Origin: Capsicum annuum
Lineage: Eukaryota; Streptophyta; Magnoliopsida; Solanales; Solanaceae
Assembly (NCBI RefSeq): GCF_002878395.1
Contig: NC_061117.1
Span: forward strand, 224,782,597 to 224,846,596
DNA length: 64,000 nucleotides
Reading direction: 5' to 3'
The translations under genes were made by a program, and so were the position numbers. This document shows, piece by piece, positions 34,701 through 47,120 of the stretch (positions are counted from its first letter, which is position 1; each line of letters opens with the position of its first letter). Below the pieces are notes generated by a model. The model had not been told where the DNA came from, ran no database searches, and saw only the letters and a list, made by a program, of their open reading frames with translations.

Positions 34701-37700
34701 TATTATTGTGATGAGAAATATGTGGCTAATCATCGGTGCCCAAATTTGCCTCGAATCCTTCTACTCGAAGATGATTTAGACCCCCTAAGTCCGGCATTAG
34801 ACGATACCACCATGGAAGAATTGTTAACTGCGAAGCTCCAAGGCTTGGAATTGCAAGCTCAATCTACAATTTCATACCATGCCTTGGTTGGAGGCCATTC
34901 TCCTACTATTTTACGTTTCAAAGGGCACATCCAGGGGTCTCCGATCACTGTTTTGGTTGATGGGGGAAGTACACATAATTTCATTCTCACGGTTACACCC
35001 ATTACTAATTTTGCGGTAGTTGTGGGTAATGGCCAACGTCTCTGGTGTGAAGGGGTGATTCGAGATGTACGATTCTCAGTCCAAGGTACTGACCTTCCTA
35101 TGGACTTGCATGTATTGGACTTCCATGGGGCAGATGTGGTACTTGGAGGGGCTTGGCTGGCCACTCTAGGACCTGTTCTTACTGATCATTCCAAACGTCA
35201 TATGGAATTCTATTTGGACAGCAAGAAAGTGCAATGGGTAGGTGACTCACCGGACGATCTTCAACAGGCTCAGTTGAAAACACTACGCCGCTCTTCGGCC
35301 ACCGATGCAATTGCTTCATATTTTTGCCTTTTCTTGGTGCACGAGGGCACTGTTATTGAGAATGATAAAGATATATCCCCTGACTTAGGTGCATTATTGA
35401 ATTCATATTCTGGAGTTTTCAACAAACCACAGGGGTTGCCTCCTGTTCGGGCTACGGATCATGTGATTCACATCAATCCCAATGCTGGGCCTATTAATGT
35501 TAAGCCCTATCGTTATCCACATTTTCAGAAACAAATTATGGAGCAATTAGTTTTGTATATGTTAAGGGATGAAATTATCCAGCCTAGTACAAGTCCCTTT
35601 TTATCACTCGTGTTATTAGTTCGCTAGAAAGATGGCTCTTGGCATTTTTGTGTCGATTATTGAGCTCTCAATGCCATCACTGTACGGGATAGGTTTTCGA
35701 TTCCTTCTATTGATGAGCTATTTGATGAACTGTACAGGGCTCAATTTTTCTCCAAGTTGGACTTACTGTCTGGCTATCATCAAATCAGAGTTCGTCCTGT
35801 TGATGTCCCAAGCGACCCATGACGGCCATTACGAGTTCTTGGTCATGCCATTCGGTTTAACTAATGCCCCCTCCACCTTTCAAGCCACCATGGATGATGT
35901 GTTTCGCCCATATCTTCACAAGTTTTTGTTGGTTTTCTTCGATGATATTCTTATTTATAGTACGTCGTGGTTGATACACTTGGAATATCTAGAATTGGTT
36001 TTCAAATTGCTCCAACAAGATTAACTGGTGGCTAAACGCAGTAAATGCCAATTTGGGAAGAGAACTATTTATTATTTGGGCTATCTGATCTCTCCCGATG
36101 GACTAGCAGTGGATCCTTACAAAATTTCCACTATTAAACAGTGGGCTGCACCAAATACAGTGAAGGAGGTACGCAGTTTTTTGGGCCTCGCCGGGTACTA
36201 CAGACGATTCATTCATCACGTTGCAATTATTGCTAGTCCTTTGTTTGATTTACTACGAATGGACGCCTTCCTGTGGACTGCTCAAACCCAACAAGCTTTT
36301 GAAGAATTGAAAGTTCGACTCAGTTCCACCCCTGTCTTGGCCTTGCCCAACTTTGATGATGACTTTCACATGGAAACTGATGCTTCTGGTGTTGGTATTG
36401 GCGCTATTCTTTCACAGAAGGGACATCCGATTGCTTACTATAGTCAGAAGTCAAGCCCTCAAATGAAAAAGGCTTCCACTTACCATCGTGAGATATATGC
36501 AATTACTCAAGCCGTGGCAAAATGGAGGCAGTACTTGTTGGGTCGACGTTTCACCATTTTCACTGATCAACAGTCCTCAAAAACCTCACTAATCAAGTAA
36601 TTCAAACACCGGAGCAACAAAAGTGGCTTGGAAAGCTGGTAGGATATGATTTCACAATACGTTACCGGCTGGGAAAGCAGAACAAGGCCGCTGATGCCTT
36701 GTCCAGACCACCTGATGCTGGAGTGTTGTTTGCTATTTTAGAAAGCACTTATGAGTGGCTTGGGGAACTGTTAGAAGCGAATAAATGCCATCCAGAATTG
36801 TTGTCCGTTCAACAGGGGTTGGGGAGCGAACCTGCTGCATACGCTGACTATACTTTTCACAAAGGGCTCATCTTCTACAAAGGACGTCTGGTAATACCAC
36901 GAGATTCTCCCTTGAAGCAATTGTTACTTTCAGAATTTCATGATTCGAATATAGGGGGTCATGCTGGAGTTGCTCGTACTTTTCATCGTTTGGCCTCGAA
37001 TTTTTATTGGCCAGCAATGCGTAATGATGTTAAGGTTTACATTGCTTCGTTCCAGACTTGTCAGCGTTCTAAGGACATTAATCGATTGCCAGCAGGTCTG
37101 TTACAACCATTACCGGTGCCGAAGATGGTTTTTGAAGAGTTAGCAATGGACTTTATTACTCGTTTGTCGAGCTCTAAAGGGAAAGCTACCATCATGACTG
37201 TGGTTGATAGACTGTCCAAGTATGGACATTTTATTCCTCTCCCAGCAACTTTTAATGCTCAAACTGTGGCTGTAACTTTTGTTATTCATGTGATTAAGCT
37301 TCACGGCCCACCGCAAACAATCATAACTGATCGTGACCCTCGTTTCTTGCATACTTTCTGGAAAGAGATAAATAGATTACAGGGGACTGTTTTGGCCATG
37401 AGCACGGCGTATCACCCGTAGACAGATGGACAATCTGAGGCATTGAACAAATGTGTTGAGCGGTACTTGCGATACTTTGTAGCCGATAGCCCTCATGAAT
37501 GGGTATCTATGCTGCCATGGGCTGAATTTTGGTATAATACAACACTTCATACATCAGCTGGGTTGACACCTTTTCAAGCTTTATATAGGAGAGAACCTCC
37601 TAATATAGCTCGATACATTCTTGGCAGTGCTTCTGATGATCTCGTTGAGCAATACATGTTGCGTCGGGATGAAGTTTTGGATATGTTGAAGCTCAATCTC

Positions 37701-38020
37701 TCCAAGGCACAAGATCGAATGGAAGAGTATAATGATAAGGGTCGAATTGAGGATCATTTTAAAGAAGGTGACTGGGTCTTTGTGAAGTTGCAACCGTATA
37801 AACAACAATCCTTACAAAGCAGCCAGCAACATAAACTGAGCAGGAAATACTTTGGCCCATACAAGGTGCTCAAGCGAATTGGGTCGGTGGCATATAAACT
37901 CCAGCTACCCGAGGAGGCTCGCATTCATCCGGTGTTTCATATTTCGTTGCTCAAACGCTGTAAAGGACAACCCGATCAACAAATTACTCCGTTGAAGCTC
38001 CAAGATTCAACTACTCAGAA
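34701..38020 (+). pseudogene. Gypsy pol: protease, RT, RNase H, integrase
   Basis: The protease site reads VLVDGGSTHNF (34950s). RT spans about 35380-36020 with MPFGLTNAPSTFQ and FFDDILIYS, where the usual YVDD/FVDD is FFDD. RNase H follows (METDASGVGIGAIL, 36370s). The integrase has a zinc-binding H/C region, the core Asp at ELAMDFI, Asp at ITDRDPRF and a Glu after TDGQSE. The C-terminal end reads VFHISLLKRC. Breaks: TAG at 35625, TAA at 36022, TAA at 36598, TAG at 37420 and at least two frame changes. It cannot move itself. Confidence 0.9.
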
Positions 38021-38056
38021 CCTTGAGGACAAGGTTCTCCTTTCAGGAGAGAGTAA

Positions 38057-38431
38057 TGTTATGAACCCAACCAGTGAACCAACATTAGACAACGAAGTAA
38101 ATGGGATGGCCATCAAACAGAAGAAATTGGGCCTGAGAAGCAGCCACGTAGGAGCAATAGGCAGAAACATGTCAATAGGCTTTCGAAGGATTATATATGG
38201 CAACCGGGATGAGGCACGTGTATATTATGCAGTATCTAGGATAGAAGTAGGGCATCATCATACTGTGTTGCAGCGTATTCTCGTGTCCTCACCTCTCTTT
38301 CTCTCTATAACCTTTCTCATCTTTACCCTCTTCTTCTAGCAGTAGTAACTATAGTTAGTATCGTTCATCTTTGCTTTCGTTTCCATAAAATTCACCTGTG
38401 CTACTTGTTATTGAAAGTTCAGGTTACAACA
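38057..38431 (+). repeat. 3' LTR of the Gypsy element
   Basis: 375 bp, same ends as the 5' LTR. It lacks a 3-bp TAA step (CTATAGTTAG instead of CTATATAAGTTAG). Confidence 0.93.
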
Positions 38432-41095
38432 GAGAAAGAGAATTTAAAGAACAAAGAAGAAAGAATGCTTTCAGAAAGGGGAGACAACAACACAAGGGAG
38501 GTATGAATGAAACCCACGACCTCCTGCAAAAAAAATGACGTTACTACCGGCAACAAGCTTAGAGCACTACAAGAGGAGAAATCAGAGTCCAAAGAAGACA
38601 ATACAAAAGCCAAAGTAAAGAAAGATAAGGCTATATTAGAGAATTAATATGAACAGTGATGGAAAACGAAAGACACAGGCAGAACAAATGAAAGGAAAAA
38701 TGGAGCACATAGGGAAATCTAGTAGTCAAAACAGACAACAGGATGCACAGAATACTGTTCAAATTGCTGAACATCAGGATGAATCAATAACGAAGGCAGA
38801 TGATATGGATAAAGTAATGGAAAGTGAACTACCCCAAAATGAAACAACTGATGAAGAAAAGGAACAACCTACAACCAAGGATGATATACAGCAGAGGAAA
38901 AAAGTTGAGCAAGAGAACAAATTTGACGATCAAAGTGAAGGGTCTGCAGCACCAAAAATTGGTTCCATGTCCAAACAGGAGAAAAGGGATACACAAAACA
39001 TAGAAGAGGATGGACGTATAGATCTTAATGTAGAGCAGGTGAGAAAGATGGAGATTTATCACCACGATGGATTGAGAAACATAAAGGAAAAGCAAAAATG
39101 GTATCACAACCAATAATACAACAATTACAAATGAATATAAGGAGAAAGAAGGGGTCCTCTTTTACTTCTAAATAATGATAAATAAAGTGATTTTTTGAAA
39201 TATCAGGTATGTGAAAACTCAAAAATCTTTTGAGAGACTAATAGATCTGCATAGAAGACATCACTATTCATGCATAGCTTTATTTGAGCCTTTTCAAAGT
39301 CCTGATGAAATAAAGAGGTACAAAGAAAATTTGTTTTGCCAAATTCTATAGTGAATTGCTCAGCAAAAATCTAAATCTTCTGGGAGGATGGGTGGGATGT
39401 TAAAGGTACAACAAATTCTTTTTAGTAACTAACAATGCAATATCAAAGAAGGGGAACAAATAGGGTTTTTAGTATAACTGTAGTTTATGCAAGGTGTAGT
39501 GCTTTAGAGATTAGAATTATGAAAGAATTTAGAGAATATCTCTGATCAAATGCAGTGTTCTTAGCTTGTTGGTTGGAACTTTAACACAATTATGGATAAG
39601 GATGAAAATCTAGGAGATTCGCTGTAACTCATCAAGAAACTATATACTCTGTCAGTTGTGTTAGTTCCTGTGCTTTAAATGAAGTTAAATTCACTGGATC
39701 TAGTTATACTTGGTGGAATGGCAAAATTGAAGAAGATTGCACCTTTAAGAGACTAGTCAGAGTATTTGATAATAGTGAATTTATGCAGCTTCTTCCCAAT
39801 AGTGAAGTGCAACACTTGATTAGACAGGGATTAGATCTTGCGCCACTGCATGTGATCTGTGATGCATCATCACAAGAGAAGGTGGTGAAGCATAAAGATT
39901 TCATTAATGTGGTGAAGGAAGCCTGGTCAGGGGAACTGGATGGGTCACCTTTCACAGTATTACAGACAAAGTTGAAAAAAGTCAGGAATGTTTTGGCACA
40001 ATGGAGTAAAAAGACTTTTGGCAACATATTCTAAAAGATTGCCACCTTGAAAGATGTAGTGAAGGATAAGGAATTGGAGATATATCACCAACAAAGGAAA
40101 ACAAAATAGCTTTAAGTAAAGTGGAAGCAGATCTAAAAATATACCTTTATATAAAGGAGGAATACTGAAAGGGAAAGGCTTGAATGAAATGGTTCATTGA
40201 GAGGGATAGGAATATAAAGTTTTTGCATGCCTATGTTAAAGGAAGAAGAGAAGAATGCAGGTTACTGAAATACAGATTATGCAAGGGGACCTGATCAGTA
40301 CCACTCAGAATATTAGAAAAACAGCTAATGTGTTTATGAATTAATTCAAGCAAGATCAAGAGGGTGACAATCTTGATAAGATTCAGTGTATTCCACAATT
40401 GGTTACTCAGCAGCATAATGATCAGATGAAGCAGGTGTTTTTTGCATTAACTGGCGAGAGTGCTATCTCTGGACAATTTTCCCAGACGAATCGGGAAATT
40501 ATAAGTCTTAGTACTTTTGCCAACAAAATAATTTCTAGGTTGTTACATGAAAAAATTGTGCATTTGCTGCCAAGTATAATCTCTCCTAATCAAACTGGTT
40601 TTTTGAAGGCGGGAGTATTACTGAGAATGTGCTATTGGCACAAGGGATAATAAGGGACACCAATTTGAGAAACAAACATCATAATATAGTGGTCAAATTG
40701 AATATGACAAAGGCTTATGATAGGGTTTCTTGGAAATTTTTAGTAATGGTTATGAAAAGATTTGGATTTTCTGAAAGAAAGATAGATATGATAGTGAGGC
40801 GTATAAGTAGTAATTGGTATTTAGTGGTTAGTCAATAGGCAATCTTTTGATTTTTTCCAATCAGCAATCCATTATCTCTCACTCTATTCATTATTGCAGC
40901 AGGGGTATTACCAAAAACTTGAACAACTTATTTGAAGATCTTTTGTTCATAGGATATGGAATGCCAAAATGGAGTTCAAAGATAATCACCTTTTTTATGC
41001 AGATGACACCATTTTTTTCTGTTCAGGTCATCCAAGATCTATGAAGAAAATGATTAAAATATTGAGGGGTTATGAAAAAATGTTAGGTCAGTTTT
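38432..41095 (+). mobile_element. LINE copy A, remainder: ORF1 tail, endonuclease and RT
   Basis: ORF1 resumes right after the target duplication with a Lys/Glu-rich tail (38649-39113). The endonuclease part includes VVYARCSALEIRIMKEF near 39480 and CWNFNTIMDKDENLG near 39575. The RT part includes ISPNQTGFLKAG (40590), VVKLNMTKAYDRVSWKFL (40690) and FYADDTIFFCSG (40990). Many stops and frame changes. After the YADD box the LINE ends at about 41090, where a CAA-rich SINE-like block begins. Confidence 0.85.
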
Positions 41096-41300
41096 GTACA
41101 ACAACAATAACAACAAACACATTTGGACAACAACAACAGCAACAACAAACACATTTATACTACAACAACAACAACAAACAGTGTATACTGTATATACACA
41201 CCTTACCAAAAAGTTAGTGTAATCACTTGAGTTTCAGAGAGGGTAGTATGTTCACATACCTTATTCCTAATAACTATTTACATACAAGAACAACAAACTC
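41095..41300 (-). repeat. TS-like SINE with CAA-rich tail
   Basis: CAACAACAACAACAAAC units, then GTATACTGTATATACACACC, TTACCAAAAAGTTAG and TTTACATACAAGAACAACAA. Similar to 23960-24190. Confidence 0.6.
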
Positions 41301-41419
41301 AGTTTAGGAGGCTACTGTATTGTTGATATGGAATAGGAGTGAACAAATATGAGTTTTTTTTTTTTTGTACACTATCTATAAATTGTGTATTCTCTTCTTG
41401 GAAAGACCTTACATTTGTG

Positions 41420-41570
41420 AGAATTTTGATAATGAAAAATATCAACGTTTGAGAGAATTCAACTAAAAAGACTTATGAGATGAAGGCATAGTTGAACCAT
41501 CCAATTGGTGGTTTTGACTCCGTATCACATCAACAAGAAAGTTAGTTTCGCCTCGTAAGTTTTACGTTTG
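41420..41570 (+). pseudogene. Second kinase-gene relic
   Basis: VEPSNWWF followed by a TGA and LRITSTRKLVS can be read from about 41485. It matches the piece at 31403 (LEPSNWWFWLRTALAGKLV). It is the duplicate of that relic and the upstream piece is shorter. The match extends downstream through the intron-like repeat at 41630-41865. Confidence 0.65.
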
Positions 41571-42179
41571 CCTCCATAAACTTTTCACAACATTCCAAGA
41601 TATTTTATAATTTACGTAGAGTTCGATTCTTTGCAGTGTATCTCAATTATGATATTGACTTGCAATTTGCTTTACTCAGCCCAAAAAGAAAAAATTACTT
41701 GAGATTTGACGGGTTGAATTCTAATCCATTTTTTTAATAATTTTCTTACACACTAAATATTATAAGGTTAATTACCGTAATACCATTAATATATACATTA
41801 TTCTAGTTAATAAGATCTACTATTGCGTTTACATGCATTATTTTGGATGTTTTTATAAAAAATCTATTTAATAATATGAAGGTTTGAGTTATTTAATATT
41901 AATTTCTAAATTATTTTTGTAATCATAGATAATTTTTCCTTCTTTTCATTTTTTGTATATATTTGTTACATATAAGTAATACATATAATAATATATTTTC
42001 ATTTTTAATCATACGAGAGTCACATAAATTTAACATATGATCAAAAGTATTTAGGAGGAACAATCACAGATTAACATCCCTTTAAATGAAATATTAACCA
42101 AGCAACTAAAAGAAAATCTAAAAAGTTCTCTCTCAAAACACTGTCGTCAAACCCTAAAGTTTTTGTAACTCGTCGGAAG

Positions 42180-42669
42180 CAGAAGCGGACCTACGTGTTG
42201 AGGTGGGGGTGCACGTGCACCCGTAAAGTTCGGAAAAAGTTCTATATATGCACATGTATATATCTGAAGATGCTTATATATAATCATAAGTGCACCCTAT
42301 TGAACACTAGTGAACTTTGGGTGCCTCGGTTTTAGTTGCGCTTTACCACAGACCTGACCCAGGTTCGATTCCTAGGGTCACGTTTACCTTTGCAAATTTT
42401 TTGTTTTATTATTTTTAGCAACGAGGATTCGAACCTACGACCTCCTGAAGGTTCCCTTTTCCGTTAGGCTACTACACTCATTTGCTTTTTTTGAGTTAAG
42501 GATTTATTTATTATCCTAAAGCACATATTTAGCCTATGTATGTGTATTTTCGTCATTGCTTAAGCCTCTATTGACCAGTCAGTCCGTCACAACACTATTC
42601 CTCATTCGTCATTGAAAGATTCTCAAGGCTTATGTAAAGATAATTCTTCGAATCCTGGGTTCGCCTCTG
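42180..42669. mobile_element. Non-autonomous hAT element (MITE) with tRNA-like core
   Basis: A 490-bp element with ends CAGAAGCGGACCTACG and CTGGGTTCGCCTCTG, flanked by a perfect 8-bp duplication GTCGGAAG (42172-42179 and 42670-42677). A box B-like GGTTCGATTCC lies at 42362-42372, at nearly the same offset as in 26912-27365. A second tRNA-like stretch on the minus strand (TAGCCTAACGG, GGTTCGAATCC, about 42412-42480) looks like a nested SINE head. Confidence 0.92.
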
Positions 42670-42677
42670 GTCGGAAG

Positions 42678-44060
42678 TGGTGAGGAAAACTACTGCGCAA
42701 GTCGACTTGGCTACACAGAATATTAAGACAAGGCCTAGTTGCGCAAGAGTAAAAGTAGAGGTTAAAGAGTGGTGAGATCAAATTAAAGAGACGTGGTTGA
42801 ACATCAGATATGACTATTTGCCAAAGTATTGTAAGACTTGCAACTTGCAAGGTCGAAGTGTTTTGTGATACACCCAGAACTGTATCCAAAAAAGGAAGAA
42901 GAAGGGAATAGCAATTTACAAACAACAAAAGAAGGAGGGCGAGATATAAATGAAGGATGACAAAGGGAAGACGATACAAGGAGAAGAATGGGAATTTAAA
43001 GAAGAAAGAAGAAAGAAAGCTTTATGCTTTCAGAAAGGGGAGACAAGGGAAGACCTCCTGCAAAAGAAAATGGCGTTACTACTGGCAACAAGTTTGTAGC
43101 ACTACAAGAGGAGAAATCAGGGTCTAAGGAAGACAATACAGAGAAAGATAATGCTATATCAGAGAATGATGGAAAAAGGAAGACACAGGTAGAACAAATG
43201 AAAGGACAGATGGAGCACATAGAGAAATCTAGTGGTCGAAAGAGAAAACAGGATGCACACAATACTTTTTAAGTTGCTGAACATCAGGATGAATCAATAA
43301 AGAAGGCAGATGATATGGATAAAGTAATGGAAAGTGAACTACCACAGAATGAAACAACTGATGAAGAAAAGGAACAACCTGCAACCAAGGATGATATACA
43401 ACAGAGAAAAGAAGTTGAGCAAGAGAATAGGTTTGACGATCAAAGTGAAGAGTCTGCAACACCTAAAAATTAGTTCCATGTCCAAACTGGAGAAAAGGGA
43501 TGAATGTATAGACCTTAATATAGAGCAGGTGAGCAAGATGAAGATTTATCACCAAGACAAATTGGGAAACTCAAAGGAAAAGGAAAAAGGGTCTCAAAGC
43601 CAATTATACAATAACAATCACACATGAATACAAGGAGAAAGAAGCGATCCTTTTTTACATCCGAGTAATGATAAATAAAGTAATTTTTTGAAATATCAGG
43701 TCCATGAGAACTCAAAAATCTTTTGAGAGACTAGTAGATCCGCATAGAAGACATCATTATTCATACGTAGCTTTATTAGAGCTTTTTCAAAGTCCTGATA
43801 AAATAGAGGGGTACACAAGAAAATTTGATGTACTGCAGTCACTTCCTATATAGAGTACTTTTTATCAGCCATGAATCCCCCAATGAGTGTATTAAATTAG
43901 CTTCATAAGATTTTTTCTAAATTCTTTTGGGCATATACCATTGGTGATGCTAAGAATAAGCATTGGATTTCTTGGGAAAATATATGTTATCCCAAAAAGT
44001 TATTGTGGTCGCAAGAAAACCCATTTCAGATATGAAACTTTGAATATTGAGAGATGCTGA
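42678..44060 (+). mobile_element. LINE copy B, internally deleted
   Basis: Parallel to copy A without the Gypsy element: GTCGACTTGGCTACACAG at 42700, zinc knuckle region near 42830, the Lys/Glu-rich ORF1 tail (43024-43460), and the start of ORF2 (QKSFERLVDPHRRHHYSYVAL, written here in part, near 43720). It then jumps at about 43845 to the 3' part of RT (KHWISWENICYPKK near 43950). Most of the endonuclease and RT is missing. Confidence 0.82.
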
Positions 44061-44175
44061 TCACTAATTGAGTCACTCAATTGGAGGGTCTTATGGTCAC
44101 TCAATTGGAGGGTCTTATGGTCTTGAATCAGGCACAATTTTGTCGGACTTTGAAACACAAAATCAAATCCCTTAT

Positions 44176-44395
44176 TGCCCCAAGGGTGTGTCCTAGTGGT
44201 TCAATAAAGTTGGGGTGAACACCATGAGGTCTCAGGTTCAATTTCCAAACACTAGGTGGTTTCTTTCCATCTGTTTTATCCTTGATGGACAAAGTTACCT
44301 GCTACCTGTTGCTGGTGGGAGGTATCAGTCATTCCGTAGAATTAGTCGAGGTGAGCACAAGTTGACCCGAACACCACGATTATAAAAAAAATAAC
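44176..44395 (+). repeat. SolS-type SINE with A tail
   Basis: Box A-like GTGTGTCCTAGTGGTTCAA, then CATGAGGTCTCAGGTTCAAT (box B-like), CACTAGGTGGTTTCTTTCCA, ACCTGTTGCTGGTGGGAGGT, TTAGTCGAGGTGAGCACAAG and an A-rich tail (44386-44394). This is the order of a known abundant Solanaceae SINE and the copy appears nearly full length. Confidence 0.8.
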
Positions 44396-44639
44396 GATCA
44401 CTTGTGGTTCTAAGCACATGTTTACCAAAAGTGGAGCACAAAATCAAGGTCTCTACATTCCAGTGGAACTAGAAACAAATGATAAATCACTACTAATTGC
44501 AATCAACAATCGAACTACAACATTATGTAGAAAAAAACCTATAGGATTGGGCTTTATTCATTTTTTTTGTTCCAAATTCCTTCATTTTATTCTGGTGATT
44601 CGTTCCAATAGGTTGGCATAAGATTACTATTTAGCTTTT

Positions 44640-44800
44640 ATTAAATACGGTCTGGTGCACTAAGTCTCTCGCTATGCACGGTCTGGTGCACCTTATATTT
44701 CTGTAAGGGATTGTTTCCACGGCTTGAACTCGTGATCTCCTAGTAACATAGTAGCAACTTTACTAATTACTCCAATGCTCTTCCTTCAAATATCCAAATA
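44640..44800 (-). repeat. SolS-like SINE
   Basis: On the plus strand TGGTGCACTAAGTCTCTCGC, TATGCACGG, TGTAAGGGATTGTTTCCACG, GCTTGAACTCGTGATCTCC. This is the reverse of the family at 17835-17998. Another partial copy begins at 51925. Confidence 0.7.
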
Positions 44801-44869
44801 CGAACCATTAATTTTTCTTTTACGCAAAACTCTGATTGATTATCTAACAATAGGTAAAAAAAAAATAAA

Positions 44870-45245
44870 AAAAAATTTAACGTTCGAATACTAATTACTG
44901 TTTTTTTTTTTTATAATACATATAACCTCTGTACTAAAATTATTGAGTTCGGACGAAACAACGACAAATGCGCCAAGTCCGTTGTATAACTCATGATGTA
45001 AGGTCTCCTAAGTCATGCTTACGATACTTAAACTAATTATATTGATTAATCAGCAAGTTTTTTATATAGTTTTAACTAACACTGAATCAACAAGCTTAAG
45101 TACAATACTTTATAGTTATAGTTTTTTTTTTTAAGAAAAAAAAATAGTTGCACTTTATTGACCAAAATCTCCAACTCAATAAACAAAAAAAAAAAAAAAA
45201 AAGTTGAAACACGTATAAGACAAACAAATCTCATGCATACTAAGA
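44870..45245 (-). repeat. 3' flank of PP2C copy B, duplicated at 61070-61385
   Basis: AAATTATTGAGTTCGGACGA, AGTCCGTTGTATAACT, GATGTAAGGTCT, TTGCACTTTATTGACCAAAA and TCTCCAACTCAATAAACAAA recur in the same order at 61070-61385. The copies differ by small indels and homopolymer lengths. It extends from the end of the last PP2C B exon, so the distal copy is probably a relic of another PP2C duplicate. Confidence 0.85.
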
Positions 45246-45911
45246 ACTTTGTAAAACTGTTGATAAACCATGTATAGGAGGTGTCATGATCCCAAGGGAA
45301 CCAAAACAACTGACAAATTGTCTTTGCTTCCCTCTGAATGAGTTGTTGAGCCAATAATGATGGATCTGAATGGTCCTCTACTTCATTTAGAAAATCCACC
45401 ACCAAAAACTTGTCCTTTGATGCTAAAGATAGCCAATCAGTGATCTCTGGATCAGCTATGATGCCATATCTGAAAAAATAGCACAGCATTTCCATCAACA
45501 CTACAACATTTGTATCACTATTACTATTGGCAATCAACAATCAAACTATTGACACTCTCAACTGAGAGATGGGCTTGTACATTTTAAAAAAGAAACCAAG
45601 TGATGAGCTTTCAAGAAGCTCTCTTAGTCTTGCGAAGTTCAGTCCTAGCACTTCTAAGGTTTGCAATACTATATATTAAGATACTCAGGTACGTACGCAC
45701 TATAGGCCGGAAGATCATAGAACAGTGGAAAATCCGGCATGTGAGAGTAAAGAGTAATAGGCCGTGCAAGAAAGAAAAAGGTTTCAACATGAGAATTTTG
45801 AAGTAAAAGCCACCTATATATGTAAGTGACACGGGAGATGCAACGATGAAAACCAGGACTAATGGAATTTGTCTGTAAATTCACGCTAGATGCCTGTTAA
45901 TAATGCAAAAT

Positions 45912-46187
45912 TGATGAAGGATGCTATTTGCTAACTGCTGTCAGCTAGGCAGTGTTTTGGTCTTGATTTTTTTGCTGTAATCTCTAGATTATTTTGCTGT
46001 AAGTTCTAGATCTTTAGAGGGTGGTTGTAGTGTGTGGTGGTGCATAATTTCAGCACAAGGATTTTAGGGATATTTCAAGCCTTTTGTATTATATATTTTT
46101 GATGTATGTTGTATGAATGAAATCACTACCACTTCTCAGATTTTCTTCCCTTCTTTTCATGTTTGTTTTTTCTCTTTCTCTCCTTCA
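45912..46187 (+). repeat. 5' LTR of the Copia element
   Basis: 276 bp. It has GATGCTATTT and AAGTTCTAGATCTTTAGAGG segments that the 3' LTR lacks, and lacks the ATTAGGAGACACGTTTCC stretch present there. Confidence 0.93.
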
Positions 46188-46305
46188 ATTGGCATCAGAG
46201 CAGATTGATCTTTTAGGGACTGTTTTCTGAAAAAAAAAAACACAGCAAAGATCACCCAACAAGCTTAACTTGTTCAAGTCTCTTTTTGTCCAGTTTTCTT
46301 TTCTC

Positions 46306-47120
46306 ATGGCTTTCATTAGCTCTTCTCTTTCACTTCCTATCTTTAATGGTGAGAACTACCAAGTGTGGGCTGTAAAGATGAAGACATACTTGAAAGGTCT
46401 TGGTTTATGGAAGTATGTTGAGGAAGATTAGAAAACCTAACTTTTCAGCAGATTAGAAATCACGAAGAAGAGATTGTAAAAGGTCCAAAAGCCTTGTCTT
46501 TCATTCACGCAGCCGTCTCCGAATCAATCTTTACAAGGATAATGGCATGTGAAACTGCCAAAGAAGCTTGGGATATGCTGAAGCAAGAATTTCAAGGGAG
46601 TGACAGGACAAGACAAATGCAAATATTGAATCTGAGAAAAGAATTTGAGATGTTAAGGATGAAAGAGACTGAAAAGGTGAAAGATTATATTGATAGGATC
46701 ATGAAAATTGTTAATCAGATTCGATTGTTGGGAGAAAAAGTAGAAGAGCAAAGGATTGTTAAGTAGGTAATGGTGACACTCCCAGAGAAGTTCGAAGCAC
46801 AAATCTCCTCAATAGAAGATAGTTGGGATATGTCTCATGTCACGTTGAATGAACTATCCAACGCTCTTTAAGCTGTGGAGCAAAAAAAAGCTTTTAGAGA
46901 GGAAGAGAGTTCAAATGAAGTTGCTCTTGTGGATGCTCAAAGGTCTAAAGCTCAGTCTGATGGTGAAATAAAAGGGCAATTAAATAGAAGACATGACAAG
47001 GAGAAGAAGGAGCAATATAACAACAAAGGGAGATATAGAAGATCGAAGTATCCACCTTATCCCTATTGTAAAAAGACCAATCATACGGAGAAGTTTTGTT
47101 GGTACAGACCTTGAGTTCAA
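46306..47120 (+). pseudogene. Copia gag
   Basis: Starts at the ATG at 46306 (MAFISSSLSLPIFNGENYQV) and meets a TAG at 46428. The UBN2-type gag core continues at 46494-46766 (ETAKEAWDMLKQEFQGSDRT) and 46875-47114. Stops at 46764, 46869 and 47112 break it. The zinc knuckle CKVCKQFGHVDKIC (CX2CX4HX4C) follows at about 47123. Confidence 0.85.

Larger units (their letters stand above)
33374..38431 (+). mobile_element. Ty3/Gypsy LTR retrotransposon, complete but defective
   Basis: The 5058-bp element has LTRs at 33374-33751 and 38057-38431, both starting TGTTATGAACCCAACC and ending TTCAGG..ACAACA. It is flanked by a perfect 5-bp target duplication GAGAA (33369-33373 and 38432-38436). TTGGTGCTTTCATTG follows the 5' LTR as a likely primer site, and the purine run AGGAGAGAG precedes the 3' LTR. 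The LTRs differ at roughly 20 positions by eye (about 95 percent identity). The domain order gag, protease, RT, RNase H, integrase fits Gypsy. It has inserted into LINE ORF1. Confidence 0.95.
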
